DNA of 19,857 bases, from assembly GCA_014729315.1 (NCBI GenBank), contig WJKD01000883.1:1-19857 (forward strand), written 5' to 3'. This document shows, piece after piece, positions 1 through 8,277 of the stretch (position 1 is the stretch's first letter; each line of letters begins with the position of its first letter). Under the pieces are notes generated by a model. That model did not search any database and was not told the origin of the DNA. It saw only the letters and a list, made by a program, of their open reading frames with translations. The stretch comes from Promethearchaeota archaeon. Lineage in GTDB: Archaea > Asgardarchaeota > Lokiarchaeia > Sigynarchaeales > SOKP01. The translations under genes and the position numbers were made by a program.

Positions 1-57
1 CTATATATCTTACACTTTCTAGTTTTTTAATAAATTATTATTATTCAAGTGAAGTCT

Positions 58-447
58 ATGGCAAAAGAAGAAAGAAAGATTGGTCTCAAGAATGGTACCT
101 TCTATCCTTGTCCCGAAAAACATGTCTGCGTTTCTACGCAAAGTTCTCCAGACAACAAAAGGCATTTTATAGAACCGATATCCTACGAAGGATCAAAACA
201 GGAAGCGAAAGAAAAGATATTGGACATTGTAAAATCAATGAAACGGACAGAAATAGTCGACCAAGGAGAAAATTATATACATTGTACATTTACGTCAATG
301 ATATTTAGGTTCGTGGATGATGTCGAATTTTTAATTGACGACAATAGTAAACTCATTCATTTTAAATCTCAATCCCGGATTGGTGGATATGATTGGAACG
401 CAAATCGAAAAAGAATGGAAAAAATTAGGACCTTATATCATTCTTAG
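58..447 (+). CDS. DUF1499 family protein
   Basis: Small soluble protein of about 130 residues that I recognise as DUF1499. Three family blocks are visible: an N-terminal cysteine block reading CPEKHVCVSTQ, then FRFVDDVEF followed by a short acidic stretch, and a C-terminal SQSRIGGYDWNANRKRME block ending a few residues before the stop. The length matches the family and nothing is missing. No biochemical role is established for DUF1499, so none is assigned. No signal peptide or membrane segment is visible, although many bacterial members are membrane-linked. The frame can also open at a GTG three codons upstream (base 49). I prefer the ATG because the GTG lies inside an AAGTGAAG stretch that could be its ribosome-binding site. 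It stands alone and converges on the radical-SAM gene downstream. Confidence 0.85.
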   Translation: MAKEERKIGLKNGTFYPCPEKHVCVSTQSSPDNKRHFIEPISYEGSKQEAKEKILDIVKSMKRTEIVDQGENYIHCTFTSMIFRFVDDVEFLIDDNSKLIHFKSQSRIGGYDWNANRKRMEKIRTLYHS

Positions 448-466
448 TTTGGTTTAATAAAAATAA

Positions 467-502
467 AAAGAAATCTGAGGATAGCTCTTTTGAAATTTCT
501 TT
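467..502. terminator. Candidate bidirectional terminator hairpin
   Basis: The 119-base gap between two converging genes holds a perfect 8-base inverted repeat (AAAGAAAT at 467-474, ATTTCTTT at 495-502). It encloses a small GAG/CTC stem at 477-479 and 485-487. T-rich runs follow on the plus strand and A-rich sequence precedes it, which gives a U-rich tail in both directions. Position and symmetry suggest transcription ending, but the stem is A+T-rich and weak. Confidence 0.3.
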
Positions 503-566
503 AATTCCTAAAATCTTTTATCCTCTCTCGAATACGAAACTAGGTTCTGCAATTAAACTAAAAAGA

Positions 567-1715
567 TTACTTCACGCTTCTATAAGCTTCGTTTATTGCC
601 GAACAACCTCCACATCTTACGCATCCAGCTTTATTTTTTAAGGGGTTTACTCCGTATTGAACCATCATCTCCGCAGATTTAATATAAATCTCGAGCAAGG
701 CGTTATGATTCATAATGGGCATATCAGACTTTCTCCCTGGAATAGGGCGCACAGGTGTTATAAAAGGTATCACGCCTAAAGATATCATTTTTTCCGCATC
801 CTCCAAAAAATCATAACGCGATTCACCAAAACCTGTGAGTAAAAAACTCTCGACTTGATTTTCTCCGAAAACTTCTAAAGCGTATTTCCAATTTTTTTCA
901 AATACTTCGTAAGGGATCTTTGCTTTTCCAGGAGTTATAACATTTCTCATGAGCTGATCAATCACCTCAATGTGAATTCCTATAGTATCTGCTCCTGCTT
1001 CTTTCAATCGTTCCAAGAAATTCAAGTCTTCTAAGGGTTCAATTTGGATATGAAGTGGTAAATTTGGGTATTCTGCTCTTACTCCCTTGATTAAATTAAT
1101 ATATCGCATTGTCCCTTTATTTTCTTCGGCTGTTGTTCCGCTAGTTAAAGTGACATGTGAACATCTTCCTTCCTCTTTAGCAACTTTAATTACTTCGTTT
1201 AATTGTTCAGCAGACTTTTCCAATATCGTGGTTCCATATTTTAAACTTAACTCTATCCCGCAGAATTTACACGCTTCTCCGCATGCCCAATAATGACACT
1301 TTTGGTAAATAGTAGTTGCCAAACAATCGACTCCGTGAACTAGTGCTATTCTTTTCATTTCGATTCCGTCAGAAGTTTTATACTCGGGTGAATAATATTT
1401 TGGATTCTCTACAAGTATTAATTCACCAAAAAGGGCTTTTTCTTTCGTGTTGTAGACTTCAAATTTATTATCTTCTTTTTTTTCTTTTAAAACTAAGCTG
1501 GTTTTTGCCGGATTATCCCATAATGCTATGTTAGCTAAGGTATGTTCGTCTCCTATAAGAAAATATCGCCCACCGAGAGGACCTGCTCCACCTTTACGAC
1601 CAAAATTAAGTTCTATTCCCTGACTTTTGTAATAATCTCTTAGATCTTCGTCTAAAAAGAGCCCCTTACATAGTAATTGGGTTTTTTGTCTAAGAATTCT
1701 ATTAATTTCGGTCAT
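567..1715 (-). CDS. Radical SAM protein, MSMEG_0568 family
   Basis: A 382-residue radical S-adenosylmethionine enzyme. The canonical CX3CX2C motif that holds the [4Fe-4S]-SAM cluster is at C145, C149 and C152. Ahead of it are family-typical segments: GRKGGAGP near 40, TSDGIEMKRIALVHG near 114-128 and DCLATT at 130-135. After it come THVTL-like (SHVTLTSGTT, 186-195), QIEPLEDLNFLERLKEAGADTIGIH (224-248) and TPGKA (261-265). A second cysteine set CX2CX2C (C365, C368, C371) sits near the C-terminus, as I recall for this family, and could bind an auxiliary cluster. The family is named for MSMEG_0568 of Mycobacterium smegmatis, part of the conserved nitrilase (Nit1C) cluster whose product is unknown. 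No nitrilase, acetyltransferase or flavoprotein partner lies in this window. The start is an ATG without a strong Shine-Dalgarno. Substrate unknown. Confidence 0.85.
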   Translation of the reverse strand: MTEINRILRQKTQLLCKGLFLDEDLRDYYKSQGIELNFGRKGGAGPLGGRYFLIGDEHTLANIALWDNPAKTSLVLKEKKEDNKFEVYNTKEKALFGELILVENPKYYSPEYKTSDGIEMKRIALVHGVDCLATTIYQKCHYWACGEACKFCGIELSLKYGTTILEKSAEQLNEVIKVAKEEGRCSHVTLTSGTTAEENKGTMRYINLIKGVRAEYPNLPLHIQIEPLEDLNFLERLKEAGADTIGIHIEVIDQLMRNVITPGKAKIPYEVFEKNWKYALEVFGENQVESFLLTGFGESRYDFLEDAEKMISLGVIPFITPVRPIPGRKSDMPIMNHNALLEIYIKSAEMMVQYGVNPLKNKAGCVRCGGCSAINEAYRSVK

Positions 1716-1936
1716 CTCTCAATAATTAAGGATATTGGTCAATAAATATAAATTTATTTTTCCATTATTTTGAAAAATGCGTTTAAATATCCCTACGAAA
1801 AAGAATTGATTCGTAAATATAATGTTATTTCTTACAACTAATAGGTAATTTGCACCTTTAGAGTATTTTGAGTATGATTTTTAAATATACTTTATTTAAC
1901 TTATTTCGTTCTTTTTCCTAATAATCCTTTTAATCG

Positions 1937-1970
1937 AGTGAATAATAAATTTTATTAGAAATTATTCACT
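1937..1970. promoter_or_regulatory. 10-base palindrome upstream of rpl10e
   Basis: AGTGAATAAT at 1937-1946 and its exact reverse complement ATTATTCACT at 1961-1970 are separated by 14 A+T-rich bases. The element lies 100 bases before the rpl10e start codon. It could be an operator for a dimeric regulator or a leader hairpin, or chance in A+T-rich DNA. The sequence alone does not decide. Confidence 0.3.
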
Positions 1971-2054
1971 TTTAGATAATTAATATACACAAGAGCAATA
2001 TGTATTAAGAAAAAGAAGTTTCTAAGATTTTAATAAATAATTATAACAATTATT

Positions 2055-2060
2055 AGGAGA
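2055..2060 (+). promoter_or_regulatory. Ribosome-binding site of rpl10e
   Basis: AGGAGA ends 10 bases before the ATG at 2071. It is one of the few clear Shine-Dalgarno sequences here and fixes that start over an out-of-frame ATG at 2061. Confidence 0.6.
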
Positions 2061-2070
2061 ATGAATAAGA

Positions 2071-2715
2071 ATGGCACATCGAAGACCATGGCACTGCTAT
2101 AGTAAATGGAATCGTAGACCTTACCAACATAAGCGAAGCGCAAATCATAGACGAGAATTTGCTCGAGGCGGTGCCCAATCGAAGATTCAGAGATTTTGGG
2201 GTGGAGCCAAATCGGTTCCATGGAAACAATGGGATTTAGTTGTCAGCTTAAAAGTAGATAAGCAAATCCAAATTTCATCAAACGCCTTGGAGACTATTAG
2301 AGTCACCGTTAATTCAATTCTTCAGAAGAAGATTGGTAGAAATAATTATAGACTTAGGGTTAGACCAAAACCTTTCCAGAAGATTAGAGAGAATAGGATG
2401 CTTGCGTTTGCTGGAGCGGACAGAGTTCAGAGTGGAATGCGAAATTCTTTTGGCAGGTCGACAGGAGTTTGTGCTCGCGTTCGGGCAGGACAAGTCATTA
2501 TGGATGTAGGGATAAATTTAAAACATCTTCCCTTACTTAGGAATAGATATAGAATTGCGACAATGAAACTTCCTTGTTCTTGTCAGACAGTTATTACCAA
2601 ATATAAATCGACTGAGATCCTTAAAAGAGCGGGTTTACCTTTATACGACGCGGAAAAACGACGAGAAATCCCGCTTTATGAGTTAGAATTAAGTGCTGCT
2701 GAGGCAGCAGAGTAA
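2071..2715 (+). CDS. rpl10e: Large-subunit ribosomal protein uL16 (L10e)
   Basis: The 214-residue protein is the archaeal/eukaryotic form of ribosomal protein uL16, also called L10e, a core component near the peptidyl-transferase centre and tRNA-binding face of the 50S subunit. Family landmarks are clear: a basic N-terminus with RRPYQHKR, a KIQRFWGGAK block, the LSS/ISSNALETIR helix, then LRVRPKPFQKIRENRMLAFAGADR followed by QSGMRNSFGRSTGVCARV and GQVIMDVG. The length is normal for archaea. The C-terminus carries a short Ala/Glu tail (SAAEAAE) beyond the usual core, which may be lineage-specific. The gene stands alone between long A+T-rich gaps, has a good Shine-Dalgarno, and is followed by a T-run. 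It is the best housekeeping marker in the window for a phylogenetic placement. Confidence 0.95.
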   Translation: MAHRRPWHCYSKWNRRPYQHKRSANHRREFARGGAQSKIQRFWGGAKSVPWKQWDLVVSLKVDKQIQISSNALETIRVTVNSILQKKIGRNNYRLRVRPKPFQKIRENRMLAFAGADRVQSGMRNSFGRSTGVCARVRAGQVIMDVGINLKHLPLLRNRYRIATMKLPCSCQTVITKYKSTEILKRAGLPLYDAEKRREIPLYELELSAAEAAE

Positions 2716-2755
2716 TTTTTTAATCCTCCTATTTCTTAGTTTTTGATTATTTAGC
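2716..2755 (+). terminator. Poly-T stretch after rpl10e
   Basis: Right after the rpl10e stop come a T6 run and further T-rich patches (TTTCTTAGTTTTTG). Archaeal RNA polymerase commonly terminates at such runs without a hairpin. The rest of the gap to 3009 is A+T-rich, and I see no gene or RNA in it. Confidence 0.35.
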
Positions 2756-3009
2756 CTCAATTTTATCCTTATTTAAATTTCCCTTTATTCCCTTAAGTTG
2801 TACTTAATATGATTTGCTAATTTTCCTCTTTAAGCGTAAAAATGAGGTAATGGCTTTTTTAAAGATAATATTACTACGTAAGAAAGACCTAAATTGAAAT
2901 TTTTATAATTAAATGCAAATTATTAAATTTGTAAAGAAAATCTAACTTAATATTTAATAATTTATTTATATCTCGTAAGTTCATATTACCAGATTAAAAA
3001 AATTGCAGT

Positions 3010-4365
3010 TTGTTGATAGTGAAAGACCTCGAACCATTTTTCAATCCTAAGAGTATCGTAATAATTGGTGTATCCAGAAAAGCTTACACATTTAATTACA
3101 CCATACTCAAAAATTTATTAGAAATATTTTATCGCGGAACCATATATGTGGTTAATCCAAATGCAAAGGAAATCTTAGGTGTTCCATCGTACGAGACTTT
3201 GGATGATTTACCAGAGGTACCTGAGTTAGCTGTGATAGTCCTTGGAAAACATATTCTAGAAGTATTTGAGTCTTTGGGGGAATCTGGAGTAAAATACGTC
3301 GCAATAGAATCGGAAGTTAATATAACCCTTGGCTCGGAATTAATAGATCAATTGAACGAGATAAAAAATCGGTACGATATGATGTATATGGGTCCATCGA
3401 TGATCGGTATAATCAACTATATCAAGACTTTTACGACTTCGATCATTCCCGTAAGACAATATATCATGCAACGAAATAGAAATGTGAAGGCGGGATTAAG
3501 CTTTATGGCACAATCAGGCGGGCTTGCCGGTGCGCTTGGATGGTGGGCTCCCTCTCAAAATCTTCACATCTCTAAAGTAATTCATCTAGGATGTGCGTTC
3601 GATGTTAATGAATCTGATGTCCTTGACTATTTTACGAAAGACGATACAACTCAAGTGATTTCGCTATTTTTAAAAGACATTTCTAATGATATTATTGAGG
3701 CAGTTAGAAATCTCTCACCTCTCAAACCGGTTTTATTTTATTATGTTGGAAAGGATATTGAGAAAGAAAAAAAATTACAGGATGCGGGAGGTCTATGCGT
3801 TCAAAACTATATTGATTTATTCGAAATAGCGAAACTCTTTTTATGGTGTCCAGAACCCCATGGCCCAAACTTAGGGATAATTGGACCAAGTTCTGGGGCA
3901 ATCTACATAATTGTAAAAGAGATGAGAAAACAGAATCTCTCTTTAGCAAAACTTTCAAACGAGTCAAAAGAGTCAATTTTAGAGAAAGTTGGCGGTTCGA
4001 CATGCAATTTGGGAAATCCGGTGGATTATTGGCCACCAGACAGATTCATAGGAACAAAAATATGTGGGATATATAATTCCTCCTCTCACACTCTCTTACA
4101 AGAAGAATCTGTGGATGCGCTCTTTTTAGCTTTAGAATTTTTTATCGAAATTGAATTTGATTTTAATATCTTTAGTCGTATTAAAGAAACCTATCCCGAT
4201 AAACCTATCATCGCAATTTTAATTCAAGCGGAAAAGGAAGGAGCAAAGCGAGTTATTAAAAATGCGTCTAAATTAAAAATTCCTGTTTTTGAAAACGAAG
4301 TTGAGCGTGCTGTACGAGGTTATCGTCTCTTACTTGATTATTACCAATTTAAAAATAAAAAATAA
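3010..4365 (+). CDS. NDP-forming acyl-CoA synthetase alpha-like protein, catalytic loop missing
   Basis: This 451-residue protein follows the domain order of the alpha subunit of NDP-forming acyl-CoA synthetases. It has a CoA-binding Rossmann domain (FFNPKSIVIIGVSR at 10-23, with VVNP at 47-50), a first flavodoxin-like domain (MGPSMIGIIN 127-136, AQSGGLAGALGWWA 167-180) and a second (GIIGPSSGA 289-297, NPVDYWP 336-342). In active enzymes the segment after KPVLFYYVGKD (about 239-249) carries an SHTG loop whose histidine is phosphorylated. Here the sequence goes almost directly to LQDAGG, so the loop and histidine are absent. The GPN and GNKADVDE family blocks are also altered (GPS, GCAFDVNE). 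No ATP-grasp beta subunit is nearby. It may be an inactive CoA-binding or regulatory paralogue. The start is uncertain: TTG at 3010 or GTG at 3019, no Shine-Dalgarno, stop at 2995-2997. Confidence 0.75.
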   Translation: MLIVKDLEPFFNPKSIVIIGVSRKAYTFNYTILKNLLEIFYRGTIYVVNPNAKEILGVPSYETLDDLPEVPELAVIVLGKHILEVFESLGESGVKYVAIESEVNITLGSELIDQLNEIKNRYDMMYMGPSMIGIINYIKTFTTSIIPVRQYIMQRNRNVKAGLSFMAQSGGLAGALGWWAPSQNLHISKVIHLGCAFDVNESDVLDYFTKDDTTQVISLFLKDISNDIIEAVRNLSPLKPVLFYYVGKDIEKEKKLQDAGGLCVQNYIDLFEIAKLFLWCPEPHGPNLGIIGPSSGAIYIIVKEMRKQNLSLAKLSNESKESILEKVGGSTCNLGNPVDYWPPDRFIGTKICGIYNSSSHTLLQEESVDALFLALEFFIEIEFDFNIFSRIKETYPDKPIIAILIQAEKEGAKRVIKNASKLKIPVFENEVERAVRGYRLLLDYYQFKNKK

Positions 4366-4372
4366 ATAAAAA

Positions 4373-5632
4373 TTAGCTAGAAAAAATGACTTTCAGTTCT
4401 TCGGGGATTTCATCGGATTCGTCCATTTTAGATAGAACATAAATCTTTTCGCCGCATTTACATTGTGTGCTCTCAAAGAGGTAGAATTTAAATTGATTTT
4501 TCCAACTACATACTTGAACATTATCAATCTCTGCAACATCTCCACACAAGCAGTATATAACTAATTCTTGAGGATAATTAGGAATTATTTCGTCAAACTC
4601 TTTAGTTGATTCTGAAAATTCACATTCATTTAGCATGTCGTTAATTTGTTCAGCCATTTTAAGTTTTAATGTGGGAATAAAATTTTCTAATATTCCATCT
4701 TTTCCCTTCATTTCCGTTAAAACGATAAAATTTTTTTCTGCTTTTCCGGACCCTTCCGCTTCTTTAATTACGGGTTGTTGTTGTTGCAGAAGTTCTTCTG
4801 GAATTGGAAACGGTTCCATTCCCTCGGGATACTCGAATGTAAAGAAATACTGGGCCGACCCTCGCACAACTCTTTGGTTAATGAGATTTAGATTATCATA
4901 ATCCCTGCTGTGTAAAACAAATTTGATCAATTGTAAGGGAACTTTCATTTCTAAAAGTCGTGATCTTATATTTTGCAGTAGTTCTCCCGTGTAATCCTTT
5001 AAAACTAAAATATCTTCCCGATTTTGAGAATAAAAGTCGTTCTTATGTTCTTCTTTAAACTTGAGCCAACCTCTTAGGATTCTGCCTCTAACAAGCTGAG
5101 GTGCCATACAAAAGAGACACAAAATTGGGATTAAAAACCATATAGGAATTAAGAATGTAAGAATTAATAGGACAAGGAATAATGGTAAAGTAATTAATAA
5201 GCTTAATTTCTTTAATTTTTTATCAACGGGTTGTTTTACGCCACCTTTTTCTAGGGCGTAGGCTTCAGCGCTTTTTTTTATTTTATGTACTTTTTCGAAT
5301 AGTTGTTTATCTTCAAAACTCCTTATTAATAATTTCTCTTCTTCTTTTCCTTCTTTTAACGATTCAAGAAATTTGTTTATCTCATTTTTGTATTGTTCGA
5401 TAGTTCGGTCTTTGTAAATAAAATCTAACGTTTCTTCACTAAAATAGTCAAAAAATCGGGCAACGAATAACTTCTTTTCAACCTCAGCAATATCTTCTGG
5501 ATCTAAACCCAATGCTTCTTGAAGGATTTGGGCTTGGGTTTTTTTCTCGGGCTTTTTCTTCTCTTCCGTCTCAGAATCTTGATTTTCCGAAGTTTCTATG
5601 TTTGAATCCTTTTCTTTTTCTGTTTCGTTCAT
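4373..5632 (-). CDS. Membrane protein with two helices and a cysteine-rich tail
   Basis: I do not recognise this family. The frame can open at a TTG at 5665, but the ATG at 5630-5632 gives a more natural start (MNETEKEKD) of about 419 residues. In that numbering there is a highly charged, disordered head (about 1-35), a long helical region rich in Lys and Glu (about 40-140), a hydrophobic hairpin of two membrane helices around 143-178, and a helical domain after it. Near residue 280 is a Pro/Gln-rich linker containing a QQQQ run. The C-terminal 60 residues hold two CXC pairs (CLCGD and CKCGE) 30 residues apart with one Cys between, which could bind zinc. The charged flanks suggest both ends lie in the cytoplasm. 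Its stop is 7 bases from that of the converging upstream gene. Confidence 0.65.
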   Translation of the reverse strand: MNETEKEKDSNIETSENQDSETEEKKKPEKKTQAQILQEALGLDPEDIAEVEKKLFVARFFDYFSEETLDFIYKDRTIEQYKNEINKFLESLKEGKEEEKLLIRSFEDKQLFEKVHKIKKSAEAYALEKGGVKQPVDKKLKKLSLLITLPLFLVLLILTFLIPIWFLIPILCLFCMAPQLVRGRILRGWLKFKEEHKNDFYSQNREDILVLKDYTGELLQNIRSRLLEMKVPLQLIKFVLHSRDYDNLNLINQRVVRGSAQYFFTFEYPEGMEPFPIPEELLQQQQPVIKEAEGSGKAEKNFIVLTEMKGKDGILENFIPTLKLKMAEQINDMLNECEFSESTKEFDEIIPNYPQELVIYCLCGDVAEIDNVQVCSWKNQFKFYLFESTQCKCGEKIYVLSKMDESDEIPEELKVIFSS

Positions 5633-5665
5633 ATTCTTTTCAATATAAAGTATTGAATTAAACAA

Positions 5666-5895
5666 ATAAACGTTAATAAGATAATTAAGTTTTTTACTTT
5701 GTCATAAAAGATTGCGAAAATCTTTGAGTCGTCTTATTGAAATTTACATTATTTAATTTAAAAATAGTATAAGATAATGAATCGTACATTCATATTTTTC
5801 ATTGTAATCAAATAGACTTAGATTTGACAAAAAATATTAATGGTTCACCTTTTCCAAGGTTTTTTATAAAAAAATGTTATAATAAAATAGCCATT
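5666..5895. other. Intergenic region with hairpin
   Basis: Gap between two minus-strand genes. On the minus strand it holds a T7 run shortly after the helicase stop (near 5868-5875), a likely terminator. A perfect 7-base hairpin AAAGATT/AATCTTT with loop GCGAA lies at 5707-5725, in the leader or promoter area of the membrane-protein gene. I see no gene here. Confidence 0.4.
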
Positions 5896-8037
5896 CTAGA
5901 GAAGATCTAATGCGGATCGAAAGTTAGAGTCTTTTTTTGCTTTTTTTTTTGAAGTGAATTGTCTTGATATAAAATGAACGGAGGATTCTTTGTAAACTTG
6001 ATCGTTCAATTCTTCCACGAATTGAGATATTCTTGCTGTTTCATAGCCTCCGAATCTTTGTATTATCGCGGGTGTTATCATATAGATTTGATCTTTTGCT
6101 CTGGTTATCGCAACATAAAAAACTCGTCGTTCTTCTTCGAATTCTTCACTATCCTTCCTTACCCTTCTCGATGGGAAAAAATCTTCAGTTAACATTGGTA
6201 TAAATACAACTCTCCATTCTAAACCTTTAGCTCGATGAATCGTTGAAAGAATTAAGGGTTCTTCTTCGTCCTTGGTAAAATCTTCTTCAACGATTCTAGA
6301 TTCAATATTCGAAATGTTAAGACTCAAGTTTTCTAAAAAACTTCTTATTGTAGAAAATTTTTGAGCGTAAATATTCAATTGGTTTAAATCGTCAAGTCTC
6401 TCTTGGGAATTATCATACTTCGATTTGATGTGATCTTCAATTATTCTAATCAAATGTGGAATAACATTAGACGGGGCATCCTCGCTTGAGTATTTTTGTA
6501 AAGGTTTTAAGTGTTTCTTCAAATTTAATTTACCTTTTGAAGGAATCCTCGCTCCTTTTAAATTAATTTTAAAAAAATCCTCACTAAGTATGCTCGATAT
6601 CGGATCTTTCATATTTGAGATAACTGCAAAAATTTTTGCTGCGGAAGATTGTCCTAATCCAGGGATAATTGAAAAGACTCGGTGCCAAGCTATTTCATCG
6701 TAAGGATTCTCAAGGATTCTCAAATGAAAAAGAAGATCCTTAATATGTGCTTTCTCAAAGAAAGAAACACCCGCTCTTACTTCGTAGGGTATATTCTTAG
6801 TTCTTAACTCTAATTCAATTTTCATTAAATGAAAACTGGCTCGACATAATATAGCGATATCTTTAAGCTCAAAACCTTCAGAACGGAGTTTAAGTATCTG
6901 ATTCGCAATGAATTTTGCTTGTTCCTCGTCGTCGCTTACATTAACTTGAAAAGGATCCATACCTGAGGAGCGAGTGGCTCTCATTTTCTTTTTATATTGT
7001 TTTTTATTATTGTTTATAGAATCGTTTGCGAGTTCCAAAATCTCGGGAGTAGACCGGTAATTATAAGTTATCTTATAGGTCTTACAATTTTTATATTTGT
7101 TTGAGAACTCCAGGATATTTTGGAAATTAGCTCCTCTAAAAGCATATATGCTTTGTGCGTCATCTCCTACAGCCATGATGTTATGATTTTGATTCTGCTT
7201 GGCTATCTTGTAAATGATTTCGTCTTGAATATGATTTGTATCTTGATACTCGTCAACTAAAATATATTTGATATTTCTTGCTATCCTTTGTGCAACCGAA
7301 CGCTCGTTTAATAATTGATTCCAATAAACAAGAAGATCGTCGAAGTCAACAAGGCTATCTTCAGCTTTTTTCTCTTGGTATATTTTAAACACTTGGTTTA
7401 GTTTTGCTAAAATCTTTTCATCTTCAAATTGGGGGTATTTCCAGGATAGAACCTCCTGAATGCTTTTATTACAATTAATTGAATAAGATAAAATATTCTT
7501 TGCTACTTTGGAACTTGGAAACCTCTCTTCAATTTCGTCTACTTGGGAAGCGTCTATCGAGAGTTTCATAAGGGTATTTGCGTCTGCCTCGTCCATAATA
7601 GTATAATTTGGTTTTAGTCCAAGCAGCTTCGCATATTGACGGATAAATCTATTAGCAATTGAATGGAAAGTCCCGCCCCATATACCCTTGGGTCTTTTTC
7701 CAAGCAATCCTTCGACTCTGGAGATCATCTCGTTTGCTGCTTTATTTGTAAATGTAACTAACATGATTTGGCTTGGATAAACACCAGATAAAAGTAATTT
7801 AGCTACAGAGTATACTATTGTCCTTGTTTTTCCCGATCCTGCTCCAGCAATGACTAACATTGGACCATGAATGTTGTTTACTATTTCTAATTGTTCCTCG
7901 TTAAGATCCTCCTCAAAGTTAACTTTATTATAATCTTCATGTGCAACAGGGGGTTTTGTTTCGAGAATATCGGCAAAATCGTCTTCATAGAATTCAAAGA
8001 CATACTCACCATCCTCGGGATCCTTTTTCGAACTCAA
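5896..8037 (-). CDS. UvrD/PcrA-type superfamily 1 DNA helicase
   Basis: A 713-residue ATP-dependent 3'-5' DNA helicase of the UvrD/Rep/PcrA group, which unwinds DNA in repair and replication restart. All superfamily 1A motifs are present: the Q-motif (LNEEQLEIV, 45-53), Walker A AGAGSGKT (64-71), motif Ia VTFTNKAANEM (94-104), GTFHSI (122-127), motif II VDEYQDTN (261-268), motif III GDDAQSIYAFRG (291-302), motif IV NYRSTPEIL (326-334), motif V STIHRAKGLEW (598-608) and motif VI VAITRAK (642-648). The 2B region around 415-433 (IPYEVRAGVSFFEKAHIKD) also fits. Length is close to bacterial UvrD, so it looks intact and active. The start is a TTG; no ATG or GTG lies between it and Walker A, and an in-frame stop lies just upstream. 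The closest relatives may be bacterial, which would suggest an old transfer. Confidence 0.93.
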   Translation of the reverse strand: MSSKKDPEDGEYVFEFYEDDFADILETKPPVAHEDYNKVNFEEDLNEEQLEIVNNIHGPMLVIAGAGSGKTRTIVYSVAKLLLSGVYPSQIMLVTFTNKAANEMISRVEGLLGKRPKGIWGGTFHSIANRFIRQYAKLLGLKPNYTIMDEADANTLMKLSIDASQVDEIEERFPSSKVAKNILSYSINCNKSIQEVLSWKYPQFEDEKILAKLNQVFKIYQEKKAEDSLVDFDDLLVYWNQLLNERSVAQRIARNIKYILVDEYQDTNHIQDEIIYKIAKQNQNHNIMAVGDDAQSIYAFRGANFQNILEFSNKYKNCKTYKITYNYRSTPEILELANDSINNNKKQYKKKMRATRSSGMDPFQVNVSDDEEQAKFIANQILKLRSEGFELKDIAILCRASFHLMKIELELRTKNIPYEVRAGVSFFEKAHIKDLLFHLRILENPYDEIAWHRVFSIIPGLGQSSAAKIFAVISNMKDPISSILSEDFFKINLKGARIPSKGKLNLKKHLKPLQKYSSEDAPSNVIPHLIRIIEDHIKSKYDNSQERLDDLNQLNIYAQKFSTIRSFLENLSLNISNIESRIVEEDFTKDEEEPLILSTIHRAKGLEWRVVFIPMLTEDFFPSRRVRKDSEEFEEERRVFYVAITRAKDQIYMITPAIIQRFGGYETARISQFVEELNDQVYKESSVHFISRQFTSKKKAKKDSNFRSALDLL

Positions 8038-8263
8038 TTTGAACTACTCACTGTCTAATATTAAATAAAATTTCATTCTTAAGATTTTCAACAACAACTA
8101 GATATAAGATTTCATATTCTTTATTTTTTATTTAGCAACAGAATGATAATTTATCTAAAAAGTAAATTGACCGTTTAAAAAGCATAAATAAATCTCATAA
8201 ATCAATATTTAAAATTAAGATATTTATAGTGGAACGAATAAAATAATTAATAAAAAATAAAAT

Positions 8264-8269
8264 AGGTGA
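8264..8269 (+). promoter_or_regulatory. Shine-Dalgarno that decides the start of the next gene
   Basis: AGGTGA matches the anti-Shine-Dalgarno end of 16S rRNA very well. A GTG that could start the frame (8266) lies inside it, while a TTG 8 bases downstream (8278) is at normal spacing. I therefore take the TTG as the start. Confidence 0.45.
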
Positions 8270-8277
8270 ACTTTCAA

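Larger units (their letters stand above)
1716..2070. other. Divergent intergenic region before rpl10e
   Basis: About 355 bases of A+T-rich sequence between the divergent radical-SAM gene and rpl10e. It contains several TATA-like stretches (for example TTTTTAAATATAC near 1878-1890), the palindrome listed separately at 1937-1970, and the rpl10e ribosome-binding site. I see no convincing ORF or structured RNA in it. Confidence 0.5.

Noticed and set aside
2030..2221. Minus-strand frame opposite the start of rpl10e
   Set aside because: It overlaps the well-supported uL16 gene in antisense and has no protein-like features of its own.
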